From Candidatus Dependentiae bacterium (GTDB lineage: Bacteria > Babelota > Babeliae > Babelales > UASB340), in the NCBI GenBank assembly GCA_018897535.1, contig JAHIKO010000022.1, positions 1 through 34,088 of the forward strand: a stretch of 34,088 nucleotides of DNA. The letters are read 5' to 3'. How positions within the stretch are numbered: the first letter of the stretch is position 1; each line of letters opens with the position of its first letter. Both the position numbers and the translations under genes were made by a program. This document shows, one piece after another, positions 22,608-31,516 of this stretch. Under the pieces are notes generated by a model that had not been told where the DNA came from, made no database searches, and worked only from the letters and a program-made list of their open reading frames with translations.

Positions 22608-23900
22608 ATGAATGTTAAACTAATTTTTATTTTTATAGCATATCAATTTTTACAAATACTAATTCTACCTATTGTCTGTATTTATTTGGTAATACGAAAA
22701 TTTAAAAAAAAACCGGTATTTGGATCATTTAAAGAACGATTTGGCTTTATACCTAAGAATATAAATAATAATAAAAAAACTATTTGGCTACATGCAGTAT
22801 CTGTTGGCGAAATATTATCCATCGAAACAATTATTAATCAAATAAAAAAAGAAAACTCAAATACAATATGTTATGTAACTTGCGGCACCATAGCTGGAAA
22901 AAATATCGCAAAAAAACACCTAAAAGCTGATTATATAAGTTTTTTGCCATATGATTTTTTAATCGTAATGCTCGCAGCATTCAAACGTATAAATCCTACT
23001 AAAATAATAATTATAGAAGCTGAAATTTGGCCCAATTTTCTTATGTTGGCAAAAATATTAAATGTCCCATTGTACTTGCTTAACGCAAGAATAACAGAAC
23101 GTTCCGTACAAAAATATTTTATATTTAAATCTATTTTAAAAAATATTTTTAATTTATTTGATCAAATATTTACTCAAACTTATGATGATAAAATTCTATT
23201 CGAAAAATTAGGGGTAGTGCCAAAAAAAGTTAAAGCATTAGGTAACATAAAGACATTAAATGTTTTAGAAAAAAAAGAAATCACAACAAAAATAATTTTA
23301 AAAAATAGCTACAAGATTTTGCTAGTCGGCTCAATTCACCAAGGAGAGCTTGATATTTATTTAGATTTATTTAACAAATTAAAACTTAATATTAAAAATT
23401 TAAAATTAATACTGGCACCAAGACATTTTAATTGGGAACCGGAATTAATAAAAAAAGTAAGCTTTACCCAAGAAAAATATTTTATATATAACGAAAAAAA
23501 TAATTTAAATTTAGAAGAAAATTTGGACAAGATATTATCTGAAAATAACATATTGCTTATTTGTAAACTTGGAGAACTTTTTAAGCTCTATCAAATTGCA
23601 GATATTTTTTATCTTGGAGGTACTTTTGTTAATATTGGAGGACATAATCTTTTGGAGCCTGCTGTTTGGGCCATTCCATCAATTATCGGACCTTACTATC
23701 AAAACACTAAAATTATTGCCCAAGATCTTGAAAAAAATAATGGCATTTTTATAACAAAAGATTTTGAAACTCTTTATTTAAAATCAAAAATGCTTATTCT
23801 TAATAGTGAAATATCAAAAAATATGGGGAGTAATTCATTTGATTGGTTAAATAAACAAGCAAATATGGTTGCTCAAAAAATAAAAGAATTTTTAAATTAG
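22608..23900 (+). CDS. waaA: Kdo transferase (3-deoxy-D-manno-octulosonic acid transferase)
   Basis: GT30 glycosyltransferase that adds Kdo from CMP-Kdo to the lipid A precursor, at the cytoplasmic face of the inner membrane. The 430-residue length is normal. Residues 5-30 are a membrane anchor, followed by the RFGFIP segment. The acceptor domain contains IWLHAVSVGEILS with Glu68 at the position of the catalytic base, TCGTIAG, EAEIWPNF and LNARITERS. The donor domain contains LVGSIHQGELD, LILAPRHF, GGTFVNIGGHNLLEPAVWAIP and the terminal GPYYQNT. The presence of this gene argues that the cell makes a lipopolysaccharide with Kdo, so it has an outer membrane. It sits between rodA (10 bases) and the DUF1015 gene (24 bases). 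Confidence 0.95.
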   Translation: MNVKLIFIFIAYQFLQILILPIVCIYLVIRKFKKKPVFGSFKERFGFIPKNINNNKKTIWLHAVSVGEILSIETIINQIKKENSNTICYVTCGTIAGKNIAKKHLKADYISFLPYDFLIVMLAAFKRINPTKIIIIEAEIWPNFLMLAKILNVPLYLLNARITERSVQKYFIFKSILKNIFNLFDQIFTQTYDDKILFEKLGVVPKKVKALGNIKTLNVLEKKEITTKIILKNSYKILLVGSIHQGELDIYLDLFNKLKLNIKNLKLILAPRHFNWEPELIKKVSFTQEKYFIYNEKNNLNLEENLDKILSENNILLICKLGELFKLYQIADIFYLGGTFVNIGGHNLLEPAVWAIPSIIGPYYQNTKIIAQDLEKNNGIFITKDFETLYLKSKMLILNSEISKNMGSNSFDWLNKQANMVAQKIKEFLN

Positions 23901-23924
23901 ACATACGAAGAGAAAGGGGTTTTC

Positions 23925-25250
23925 GTGAAAAAAATTAATTTATTTATAATTTATTTTTTTGGAGCTTTTGTAAGCTTACTTTATGCAACAATAGACTTTC
24001 AACCGTTTAAAGCATACATGCCTAGAAGCGATGCCTCAGCAATTTTGGCAGACATCAAATATCAAAACAACACAAATATATCCGGCGCGCAAACGATTTT
24101 TAACAATATAAAACAAATAAAATCATATGAAGAAATAAGAGAACTAAGTGATGCTGCCGCTATAAAAGAATTTATAAGCAGCGGTTTTTTTGAACGCGAA
24201 AAAAAACCATGTTTTTATATCTATTCACAGCAGCGAAAAGATATTGTAAATACGGGAATAATTGGCAAAATATCTATAGAAAATTATGAAAAAGGTGAAA
24301 TAAAAAAGCATGAAAATATAATTGAGTCTAAAGCTGAATTTGCACAAGATATAATAACAATACAAAATGCTTTTATAGAACCAATTTTATTGTGCTATAA
24401 AGACAATCCAATAATCAATAATATAATAGCAAAAAAAATTGCCTCTTATCCTGATTTTGTAATAGATACAAAGCATAAAACAAAACATTTTATATGGAAA
24501 ATAAAAGATGAAAAAAGCATTAACGAAATAAGTAAAATATTTTCAACTATTCCCAATTTATATATTGCCGATGGCCACCATAGGTCTGCTGCAGCGCAAA
24601 GATTAAAAAATGCAAAAAAAAATATTGCCGGCGATAAATCATGTAATGCAAATACAAACAACAATCAAGAATTATGTGAAATAAACTATATGACGGCTGC
24701 TGTTTTTCCGGAATCACAAATAACCATATATCCGTATCATAGATTATTAAAAGAGATTAATAATCTTACAAAATCTGAATTTAAAAAACTATTAGGCCAA
24801 TCATTTACAATTGAAAAAACAATTAAAAAAACCGTACCGCACAAAAACATTCGTATGTTTTATAATTCGCAATGGTATACATTAAAATTAAAAAAGCAAA
24901 ATCCGGATAGTACATGGAACAAATTTAAAAATCTATTTAAAAAACCCCAAAATTATCCAATAGAAAACATAATTCCATATATTTTTCAAAAAAACGTTAT
25001 CGAACCGATATTCAAAAACGATAGCAATAAAATTGGGCAAAATATAGAATTTGTAAGCGGTAATTTAAGTATTGAAAATCTACTTTTAAAATATATTAAA
25101 GGTGATTTTGTTGTAATGTTTCTGTTACCTGCATTAAGTTTTTCAGATCTTTTAAAAGTTGTTAATTCAAATGAAAATTTACCACCAAAATCTACTTGGA
25201 TTGAACCCAAGATTAAAGCCGGTATATTTGTAAAAGAACTCGAAGAGTAA
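23925..25250 (+). CDS. DUF1015-family protein with signal peptide
   Basis: 441 residues. The family is conserved but not functionally settled. Motifs are DFQPFKAYMP near the N-terminus (usual start of DUF1015), Y-I-A-D-G-H-H-R (Asp216-Arg220 region), which resembles the nucleotide or phosphate-binding DGHHR of ParB/Srx-like proteins, and NYMTAAVFPESQITIYPYHRLLKE. The start is GTG with a strong AAAGGGG (23914-23919) five bases upstream. The first 22 residues are a signal peptide (basic MKKIN, hydrophobic LFIIYFFGAFVSLLYA, cleavage before TID). DUF1015 proteins are normally cytoplasmic. The region 227-250 (DKSCNANTNNNQELCE) is a hydrophilic insertion with two Cys. The stop codon is followed by eight further TAA triplets. 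It is the last gene of the rodA-waaA cluster. Confidence 0.88.
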   Translation: MKKINLFIIYFFGAFVSLLYATIDFQPFKAYMPRSDASAILADIKYQNNTNISGAQTIFNNIKQIKSYEEIRELSDAAAIKEFISSGFFEREKKPCFYIYSQQRKDIVNTGIIGKISIENYEKGEIKKHENIIESKAEFAQDIITIQNAFIEPILLCYKDNPIINNIIAKKIASYPDFVIDTKHKTKHFIWKIKDEKSINEISKIFSTIPNLYIADGHHRSAAAQRLKNAKKNIAGDKSCNANTNNNQELCEINYMTAAVFPESQITIYPYHRLLKEINNLTKSEFKKLLGQSFTIEKTIKKTVPHKNIRMFYNSQWYTLKLKKQNPDSTWNKFKNLFKKPQNYPIENIIPYIFQKNVIEPIFKNDSNKIGQNIEFVSGNLSIENLLLKYIKGDFVVMFLLPALSFSDLLKVVNSNENLPPKSTWIEPKIKAGIFVKELEE

Positions 25251-25274
25251 TAATAATAATAATAATAATAATAA
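25248..25274 (+). repeat. (TAA)9 microsatellite starting at a stop codon
   Basis: Nine perfect TAA triplets. The first is the stop codon of the DUF1015 gene, and the others continue in the same frame. Perfect triplet repeats of this length are prone to slippage, but changes would not alter the protein. Confidence 0.95.
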
Positions 25275-25366
25275 TTTTGTTGCGTTCAAAAAATAAATAA
25301 TTCTAAACTAATACTGTTTTTTGTTGTTTTAAAATTTTTTATTTATTTATTTTTTAAGGGAAATTT

Positions 25367-27184
25367 ATGAGAAAAATTTCAGGAGTTATCTTATTTTTAA
25401 ATTTCTTTAATTATGCTTTATTTGCAACAAAAGAGGCTAGATTAACAAATAACTTGGGTAAACAAATTGATGTAAAAATATCATTAGAAGGAGAAGATGC
25501 TCACTTAAATAATATAGACCAATCATCTGGTGATACATATATCAATGAAATAAAAAAACAAATCATAAATAAAGGCAAAACCAATATAAAATATATCGAA
25601 ATTAAAATTAAAGGAGAAAGTGGTTTTAAAAGATTTGATGGAACTCCGGAAAAAAAATTTGAGTCGTTTATGAAAATAGATGTTGTTCCAAATATGACAA
25701 TAAACTGGAGTAAAAAAGATAACACAAAAATCATTTGTATAATTGATGGAAATTATTTGAATTTAAAAAATAAAAATTTTGACAAAGGCAACTTTTCTAA
25801 TATTGATTTCAAATCCACAGATCTCTCTGTTGCAAATCTTTCCGGTGCAAATATTTCTGGTACGAATCTTTCCGGCGCAAATCTTTCTGGTACGAATCTT
25901 TCCAGTGCAAATCTCTCCAAAGCAAATCTTTCCGGTGCAAATTTTGGCATAACTTATAACGAATATGTTTATAATGTAAATGCAATTAAAACCAATCTAT
26001 CTGGAGCAAACCTTACAGGAACAATTCTTTTGGGAGCCAATCTAACAAATACAATAATAACAAATGCAATAATAACAAAAGAAACCCAAATTAAAGGTGC
26101 AATATTTGGCGCAACGCATTATTTTAAAGGCAAAGATTTATCCGGTTGGAATCTGTCGAACACAGGTCTTGCGGGCGCAGATCTTACAGGGGCAAATCTT
26201 ACAGCCTCAGATCTTACAAGTGCAAATCTTAGGTACGCGGACCTTACAGGTGCAAATCTTACAAATGCAATTATGACAATAGATACCAAAATTAATGATA
26301 CAAAATTTGGAAATACAAATTACTTTAAAGGCAAAAATTTATCTGATTGGAATTTAGCAGGCACCAAGCTCAATGGAGCTGATCTTACAAACGCATTTTT
26401 TTCCACCCATAGTCCAAGGAAAAATCTTGCTCGCGCGGATTTTACAAATGCAAATCTTAGCGGCGCAAATTTTATTGGTGCAAATCTTACAGATGCAATT
26501 ATTACAAAAGGTACTAAAATTAATAATACAAAATTTGGAAATACAAATTACTTTAAAGACAAAAATTTATCCGGTTGGAACCTATCTAAGACAGACCTTT
26601 ACAAGGCAGATTTAACTGGCACAAATCTTGCTCGCACAGATTTTACAAATGCAGATCTTTACGGTGCAAATTTTACTGGTGCAAATCTTACAGATGCCAT
26701 TATTACAAAAGATACCAGAATTGTTAGTGCAAAATTTGGCAATACTACTTACTTTAAAGGTAAAAATTTATCCGGTTGGAACCTAGCGGGCGCAGATCTA
26801 ACTGGCGCAGATTTAACAGGAGCGAATCTCAATGAAGCTGATCTTAGGGGAGCAATTCTTATAAGAGCAAATCTTACAAATGCAATTATTACAAAAGATA
26901 CTAAAATTAATAATACAAAATTTGGAAATACAAATTACTTTAAAGGCAAGGATTTATCCGGTTGGAACCTATCGTCCACAGATCTAACGGACGCAGATTT
27001 AACGGTCACTGATCTTACAAACGCAAATCTTACAAATTCCAAGTTCGTAAATGTTCTGTTTGACGATAAAACAATTTTTAATAATTCAATTGTGAAAAAT
27101 GCCGATTTCAAAGATTCAATTGGTTTATCAAATAATCACAAGCATTATTTAAAAAATAATGGTGCTATAAACGTATCCAATTAA
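25367..27184 (+). CDS. Exported pentapeptide-repeat protein
   Basis: 605 residues. AAGGGAA precedes the ATG. Residues 1-20 are a signal peptide (MRKISGVILFLNFFNYALFA). Residues 21-130 are a non-repeated domain of unknown type with beta-rich sequence. From about residue 140 the chain is made of A(N/D)LS/T-G/X pentapeptides, which fold as a four-sided right-handed beta helix. The helix is interrupted by five copies of a module of about 35 residues (A-I-I-T-K-D-T-K-I-N-N-T-K-F-G-N-T-N-Y-F, then KGKNLSGWNL), beginning at 26066, 26267, 26495, 26696 and 26882. The third spacing is longer by nine codons and contains a non-repeat segment (STHSPRK). Cytosolic pentapeptide proteins can mimic DNA and bind gyrase; an exported one with modules suggests surface adhesion or an effector, which is inference. 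Confidence 0.9.
   Translation: MRKISGVILFLNFFNYALFATKEARLTNNLGKQIDVKISLEGEDAHLNNIDQSSGDTYINEIKKQIINKGKTNIKYIEIKIKGESGFKRFDGTPEKKFESFMKIDVVPNMTINWSKKDNTKIICIIDGNYLNLKNKNFDKGNFSNIDFKSTDLSVANLSGANISGTNLSGANLSGTNLSSANLSKANLSGANFGITYNEYVYNVNAIKTNLSGANLTGTILLGANLTNTIITNAIITKETQIKGAIFGATHYFKGKDLSGWNLSNTGLAGADLTGANLTASDLTSANLRYADLTGANLTNAIMTIDTKINDTKFGNTNYFKGKNLSDWNLAGTKLNGADLTNAFFSTHSPRKNLARADFTNANLSGANFIGANLTDAIITKGTKINNTKFGNTNYFKDKNLSGWNLSKTDLYKADLTGTNLARTDFTNADLYGANFTGANLTDAIITKDTRIVSAKFGNTTYFKGKNLSGWNLAGADLTGADLTGANLNEADLRGAILIRANLTNAIITKDTKINNTKFGNTNYFKGKDLSGWNLSSTDLTDADLTVTDLTNANLTNSKFVNVLFDDKTIFNNSIVKNADFKDSIGLSNNHKHYLKNNGAINVSN
26066..27000 (+). repeat. Five imperfect modules inside the pentapeptide gene
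   Basis: Module starts are 201, 228, 201 and 186 bases apart, always whole codons (67, 76, 67 and 62 residues). Modules 3 and 5 are almost identical over their first 60 bases (both read AATAATACAAAATTTGGAAA). Pentapeptide blocks of varying number lie between them. Confidence 0.85.
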
Positions 27185-27198
27185 ATTTCTTTTTTAAA

Positions 27199-27235
27199 AA
27201 TAAAGCCTCAGGTTTAATCTGAGGCTTTATTTTTA
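27199..27235. terminator. Strong bidirectional intrinsic terminator
   Basis: AATAAAGCCTCAG (27199-27211) and CTGAGGCTTTATT (27219-27231) form a perfect 13-bp stem with a 7-base loop, with T runs on both strands. It separates the convergent pentapeptide gene and lon. Confidence 0.93.
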
Positions 27236-27252
27236 AGTATATAATTTATTTT

Positions 27253-29697
27253 TTATCTTTTTGATTTTACTTTTTTGTTTTTTCTTTTTTTACTTTTTTT
27301 CAAATTCTTTTTACTTTTGTTTTTAGTCAAATTTTTGCCATCCATTTTAGCCTTCTCGAATGGATCAACAGAAAAGGAATTCTTTAAAACATCATCCATA
27401 TTATCAACATAAACAACGTTAAGTTTATTATCCAATTCTTTTTCAAACTCTTTAATATCATCTTCATTTTCATTGGAAACAATAACTTTTGTAATTCCAA
27501 GTCTTGCAGCAGCTAAAAGTTTTTCCTTTAAGCCGCCTACAGGCAAAACTCTACCCTGCAAAGTTATTTCACCGGTCATAGCAACATTTTTGTCCACATG
27601 AATTCCGGTCAATGCAGAAGCAATTGCAGTTCCAATAGTAATACCGGCAGATGGCCCGTCTTTTGGAATCGCACCTTCGGGAACATGTATATGAATATCC
27701 AACTCAGAATAAAAATCCGGTTTTAAACCCAAATCTTTAGCTCTTGATCTTATATAAGTCATAGCGGCCTGTGCAGATTCTTGCATAACCTCACCAAGTT
27801 GTCCGGTCAAAGTTAAAGCACCTTTACCCTTTAACGTAACAACTTCGACATCCAAAACATCTCCGCCAACCTCTGTCCAAGCAAGACCTGTAACACGGCC
27901 AACATCTTTAAGTTTTGTTCTATCCGGTAATTTAAATTTGGGTCTTCCAAGCCAAGAAATAACACTTTCATGGTCAACTGTTACCGTCTTTAAATTTTTA
28001 TCTTTAAGCAATAACTGAATGCTTTTTCTTATTAGCTTTGCAAGGACTCTTTCAAGTTGCCTTACACCCGCCTCTTTTGTATATTCTTCTATCACTTTTA
28101 ATACAATATTTTCATCTATTTTTACTTGCGCAACTTTTAAAGCATGTTCTTTAAATAATTTAGGGAGCAAAAAATCTTGCGCAATTTTTAATTTTTCGGC
28201 TGTAGTATAACCGTTAAGACCGATAATTTCCATTCTATCCAAAAGTGGATATGGAATATTATCAACAACATTGGCCGTTGTTATAAACATAACATTGGAT
28301 AAATCGTAATCAATTTCTAAAAAATAATCCGAAAAAACGCTATTTTGTTCAGGATCTAAAACTTCCAAAAGCGCTGATGCCGGATCACCCCTAAAATCCA
28401 TAGCCATTTTATCTATCTCATCAAGAACTATAACCGGGTTTGTAACTCCGGCTTTTTTCATAGCTTGAATAATTTTACCGGGCATTGCTCCAATGTACGT
28501 TCTTCTATGGCCACGAATTTCAGCTTCATCTCGCATACCTCCCAAAGATATACGAACTAATTTTCTGCCTAAAGAATCGGCTATTGAAAGAGCTAACGAT
28601 GTTTTTCCAACTCCCGGAGGCCCTGCAAGACAAACAATTGGCGCTTTTTTAAGATCATTTCCGGCAAATTTTTTAGCTGCCAAAAATTCTATTATTCTTT
28701 CTTTTGCCTTTTTCATAGCGGCATGAGACTTATTTAAAATATTTTCGGCCTCGTTCAAACTTACATTATCTTTGGTAGAAACATTCCATGGCAAGCCTAA
28801 AATCCAATCAATATAATTTCTACTTACAACAGCTTCAGGTGATGTAGGCTGCATAGATTCTAAACGTTTAATTTCAGATTCAACTTTGTCCAAAGCTTCT
28901 TTAGATAATTTCGTTTTTTTAATTTGCTGTCGCAGACTATCAATCTCTTGCTGATAATCTTGACGGCCAAGTTCTCGCTGTATGGCACGCATCTGTTCAT
29001 TTAGATAATAATCCTTTTGATTTTTATCAATCTGACGCTGCACCCTTTTTTTTATTTTTTGTTCAGTTTCAAGAACAGCAATTTCTTTTTCCAATAAAAC
29101 GCTTAAATGAATTGATCTTTTTTCCAGATCAACAAGTTCTAAAATTTCTTGTCTTTGATGAAATGAAAGTGGCAACTGAACGGCAATGGTATCGGTTAAA
29201 TAATCAAGGTCTTGAGGACCCTTAAACATTGCCAAAATTTCTTCAGAAATCTTACTGTTAAGCGAAACATAAATTTTAAAAGTTTCAAATAAATTCCGCC
29301 ACATGGCGCTTAAAGATGCGGGCTCTAAATCTTTTTCAGCCGTCATATCTTTTGCAATAACACCCAAAAAGCCTTCCGCTTGTTGCTCAGATTGAATTTC
29401 AGATCTACAAATACCTTCAATCAATATCTTAAATGTACCATTTGGCATACGGGCTATTTGTAAAATATTTGCCTTAGTCCCTATTTTAAATAAATCTGCC
29501 ACACCGGGATTATCAACATTTTCAAGCTTTTGAGCCGAAACAAATATTTCTTTATTATTTTCTGCAGCAAACTTTACCGCATTAATTGATATATCGCGGC
29601 CAACTACAACAGGAATAATGCTCTTTGGAAGAGCAACCATATTTTTCAACGGCAAAACAGGTAAAAACTTTACTTTTTGGTCTTTTACTGACTCCAT
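27253..29697 (-). CDS. lon: ATP-dependent protease Lon
   Basis: Cytoplasmic AAA+ serine protease that degrades misfolded and regulatory proteins. 814 residues, full length. The N-terminal LON substrate-binding domain (about 10-200) starts with LPVLPLKNMVALP. A coiled coil follows (QRQIDKNQKDYYLNEQMRAIQRELG). The AAA+ domain has Walker A GPPGVGKTS, Walker B VIVLDEIDKM and RGDPASALLEVLDPEQN. The protease domain has PKDGPSAGIT with Ser683 and GGLKEKLLAA with Lys726, 43 residues apart as in E. coli Lon. The last 30 residues are an extreme Lys-rich tail (KSKKNLKKSKKRKNKKVKSKR), which is not general in the family and may bind nucleic acid or be disordered. GAAGG precedes the ATG. Confidence 0.97.
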   Translation of the reverse strand: MESVKDQKVKFLPVLPLKNMVALPKSIIPVVVGRDISINAVKFAAENNKEIFVSAQKLENVDNPGVADLFKIGTKANILQIARMPNGTFKILIEGICRSEIQSEQQAEGFLGVIAKDMTAEKDLEPASLSAMWRNLFETFKIYVSLNSKISEEILAMFKGPQDLDYLTDTIAVQLPLSFHQRQEILELVDLEKRSIHLSVLLEKEIAVLETEQKIKKRVQRQIDKNQKDYYLNEQMRAIQRELGRQDYQQEIDSLRQQIKKTKLSKEALDKVESEIKRLESMQPTSPEAVVSRNYIDWILGLPWNVSTKDNVSLNEAENILNKSHAAMKKAKERIIEFLAAKKFAGNDLKKAPIVCLAGPPGVGKTSLALSIADSLGRKLVRISLGGMRDEAEIRGHRRTYIGAMPGKIIQAMKKAGVTNPVIVLDEIDKMAMDFRGDPASALLEVLDPEQNSVFSDYFLEIDYDLSNVMFITTANVVDNIPYPLLDRMEIIGLNGYTTAEKLKIAQDFLLPKLFKEHALKVAQVKIDENIVLKVIEEYTKEAGVRQLERVLAKLIRKSIQLLLKDKNLKTVTVDHESVISWLGRPKFKLPDRTKLKDVGRVTGLAWTEVGGDVLDVEVVTLKGKGALTLTGQLGEVMQESAQAAMTYIRSRAKDLGLKPDFYSELDIHIHVPEGAIPKDGPSAGITIGTAIASALTGIHVDKNVAMTGEITLQGRVLPVGGLKEKLLAAARLGITKVIVSNENEDDIKEFEKELDNKLNVVYVDNMDDVLKNSFSVDPFEKAKMDGKNLTKNKSKKNLKKSKKRKNKKVKSKR

Positions 29698-30039
29698 AAA
29701 ACCTTCAATAAATATATTTATTAAAAATATCCCAAAACAATTAATTCAGTACGATAAATACCCCAAAATCCCAACACATTAATATTACGATAAAAAAACA
29801 GTTTAAGCAAGAAAAATACCCCCAATCACATTATTACTATTAGAAAAAATAAGTGTTTTTATGTGAATCCGAAAGATAAAATAAATAAAAATTATAAATT
29901 GACTTTTGATCACCCAATAATATAATAAGAACACATTTATAATTAAGACAAAAGTTGTTTCGTATATCTTAAATAATCACTAAAAGTATTTAAAAAATAT
30001 TTGCAGTAAAAATTGATACAATTACTTTTGGTTTAACTT
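29698..30039. other. Intergenic region between divergent lon and NTT genes (342 bp)
   Basis: No gene seen. It contains upstream signals of two divergent genes. Three loosely similar A/C-rich stretches follow each other at 29725-29757, 29758-29800 and 29813-29850 (variants of AAATACCCCAAAATC with ATTACGATAAA). They could be degenerate direct repeats or an operator array, but their similarity is weak. A good promoter towards the NTT gene is at 29899-29926. Confidence 0.5.
29899..29926 (+). promoter_or_regulatory. Promoter for the first NTT gene
   Basis: TTGACT (29899-29904), 16-base spacer and a perfect TATAAT (29921-29926). It is the best consensus promoter in the window and leaves a leader of about 105 bases before the ATG at 30040. 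Confidence 0.7.
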
Positions 30040-31458
30040 ATGGGAACGGGAATGCTGAACAAATTGGTCGAAAAAATTCTCTCTCTTTGGAATGTAAAAA
30101 AGGAATATCGCTTAAAAGTTTTCTTTTTGTCACTAACATTTCTCTTTATGTCAGCAACCCAGGCAATTTGGCGTCCATTAAAAAATGCAATATTTGCAAA
30201 AACGGTTGGCGCAATTTATGTTCCCGATGCAAAAATTTATTCTTTAATTTTCTTAATACCACTTTTATTATTTTATTCAAAACTTGTCGATTGGTTAAGA
30301 AGGCATCAACTACTCTATGCATTTTTGATTTTTCACGCAATAGGATGTCTAGTGCTGTATGCATTTTTAATACATCCGGTGTATGGCTTAGAAAATACAT
30401 CAATTGGCGTGCATAGATTTGTTGGCTGGGGAATGTATTTCTTTATGGAAAGTTTTGCAGCGTTTATGTCTATGTCATTTTGGTCATTTGCAGACTCTAT
30501 AAATAATCCGTCAGATGCAAAAAATTACTATGGGCTTTTTGTTGCCGGATCTAAAATAGGTAGCATGATAACAGCAGGCCTTCTTTATTTAGCTACAAAT
30601 TCTATTAGCGTAAGTCAAGATCACATTGTTCTACCTAAATTTTTACTAATAGGTTGTATTCTACTTTTATGCGCAGCCGTATCAATTTATTTTATGATGA
30701 AATATGTACCGGGATATCATATGCACGGTTACGAAGCGGTTTATCAATTAGAGAAGGCTAAAGAAAAAGAAGCTGAAAAAGAAGCTTTTAGTTTTAAAAA
30801 TATGCTAAAAAAACCGTTCGAAGGTTTGATTGTAATGATAAAAAATCCTTATGTTCTTGGAATATTTGGGCTTGTGCTTTTTTATGAAGTAACAATTGTA
30901 ATAGTTGAATATATTGTTCAAATTGCGGCTGATGCTTCACACGAATCCGCCGGATCACTTACAGCCTATTTTGCATCATATTACTTTATAATGAATTTGG
31001 TTGGACTATTTATTACGCTCTTTGGTACAACACCGCTATTAAGATTACTTGGAATAAATAAAACTTTATATATATTCCCTATAATTACCATTGGATTAAT
31101 TGTTTTAACAATTTTTAATCCATCGGCAAGTATGTTATTTATTGATTTAGTTGCATTGCGTTCTTTAAATTATGCATTAAATCATCCAACAAGAGAAATT
31201 CTTTATATACCTACAACCAAAGCAATTAAATTTAAAGCGAAAGCATGGACAGATGCTTTCGGTGGAAGATTTTCAAAGGGTATCGGCTCATCTCTTAATA
31301 TTGTAATGCGCAAACTTGCGCCGGTGTCTTTTTTGATGGCAAATCTAGTTGTAATACTCGGTCTTATGGGATGTTGGTTAGCTGTAATTCCATTTTTAGG
31401 CAATAAACTCAAAAAAGTAGTCGATGAGAAAAAAGTTATTGGTGAAGACGTAAATTAG
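30040..31458 (+). CDS. NTT-family nucleotide transporter (ATP/ADP translocase-like), copy 1
   Basis: Polytopic membrane protein of about 472 residues with 11-12 predicted helices, of the ATP/ADP antiporter (TLC/NTT) family used by intracellular bacteria and plastids to take nucleotides from a host. Motifs are WRPLKNAIFAK in the first helix region (the family Arg-Pro-Leu-Lys), YSKLVDWLRRHQLLY, FWSFADSINNPSDAKNYYGLFVAGSKIGSM and, in the second half, HPTREILYIPTTKAIKFKAKAWTDAFGGRFSKG. It is shorter than the chlamydial Npt1 (about 528). A second in-frame ATG at 30052 is possible as start; neither has a clear Shine-Dalgarno. Substrate (ATP/ADP exchange or net import of nucleotides) cannot be told from sequence. 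A paralogue follows 58 bases downstream. Confidence 0.93.
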   Translation: MGTGMLNKLVEKILSLWNVKKEYRLKVFFLSLTFLFMSATQAIWRPLKNAIFAKTVGAIYVPDAKIYSLIFLIPLLLFYSKLVDWLRRHQLLYAFLIFHAIGCLVLYAFLIHPVYGLENTSIGVHRFVGWGMYFFMESFAAFMSMSFWSFADSINNPSDAKNYYGLFVAGSKIGSMITAGLLYLATNSISVSQDHIVLPKFLLIGCILLLCAAVSIYFMMKYVPGYHMHGYEAVYQLEKAKEKEAEKEAFSFKNMLKKPFEGLIVMIKNPYVLGIFGLVLFYEVTIVIVEYIVQIAADASHESAGSLTAYFASYYFIMNLVGLFITLFGTTPLLRLLGINKTLYIFPIITIGLIVLTIFNPSASMLFIDLVALRSLNYALNHPTREILYIPTTKAIKFKAKAWTDAFGGRFSKGIGSSLNIVMRKLAPVSFLMANLVVILGLMGCWLAVIPFLGNKLKKVVDEKKVIGEDVN

Positions 31459-31516
31459 TAAAAAACATCACCCCAATTAATATTTACTTAAATTATATGT
31501 TAAAAATAGAGGACAA

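Noticed and set aside
26066..27000. Non-coding tandem repeat or mobile repeats
   Set aside because: All spacings are whole codons in one open frame and encode a pentapeptide-repeat protein.
28493..28726. Forward-strand frame of 77 codons inside lon
   Set aside because: Antisense shadow of the conserved AAA+ region of lon.
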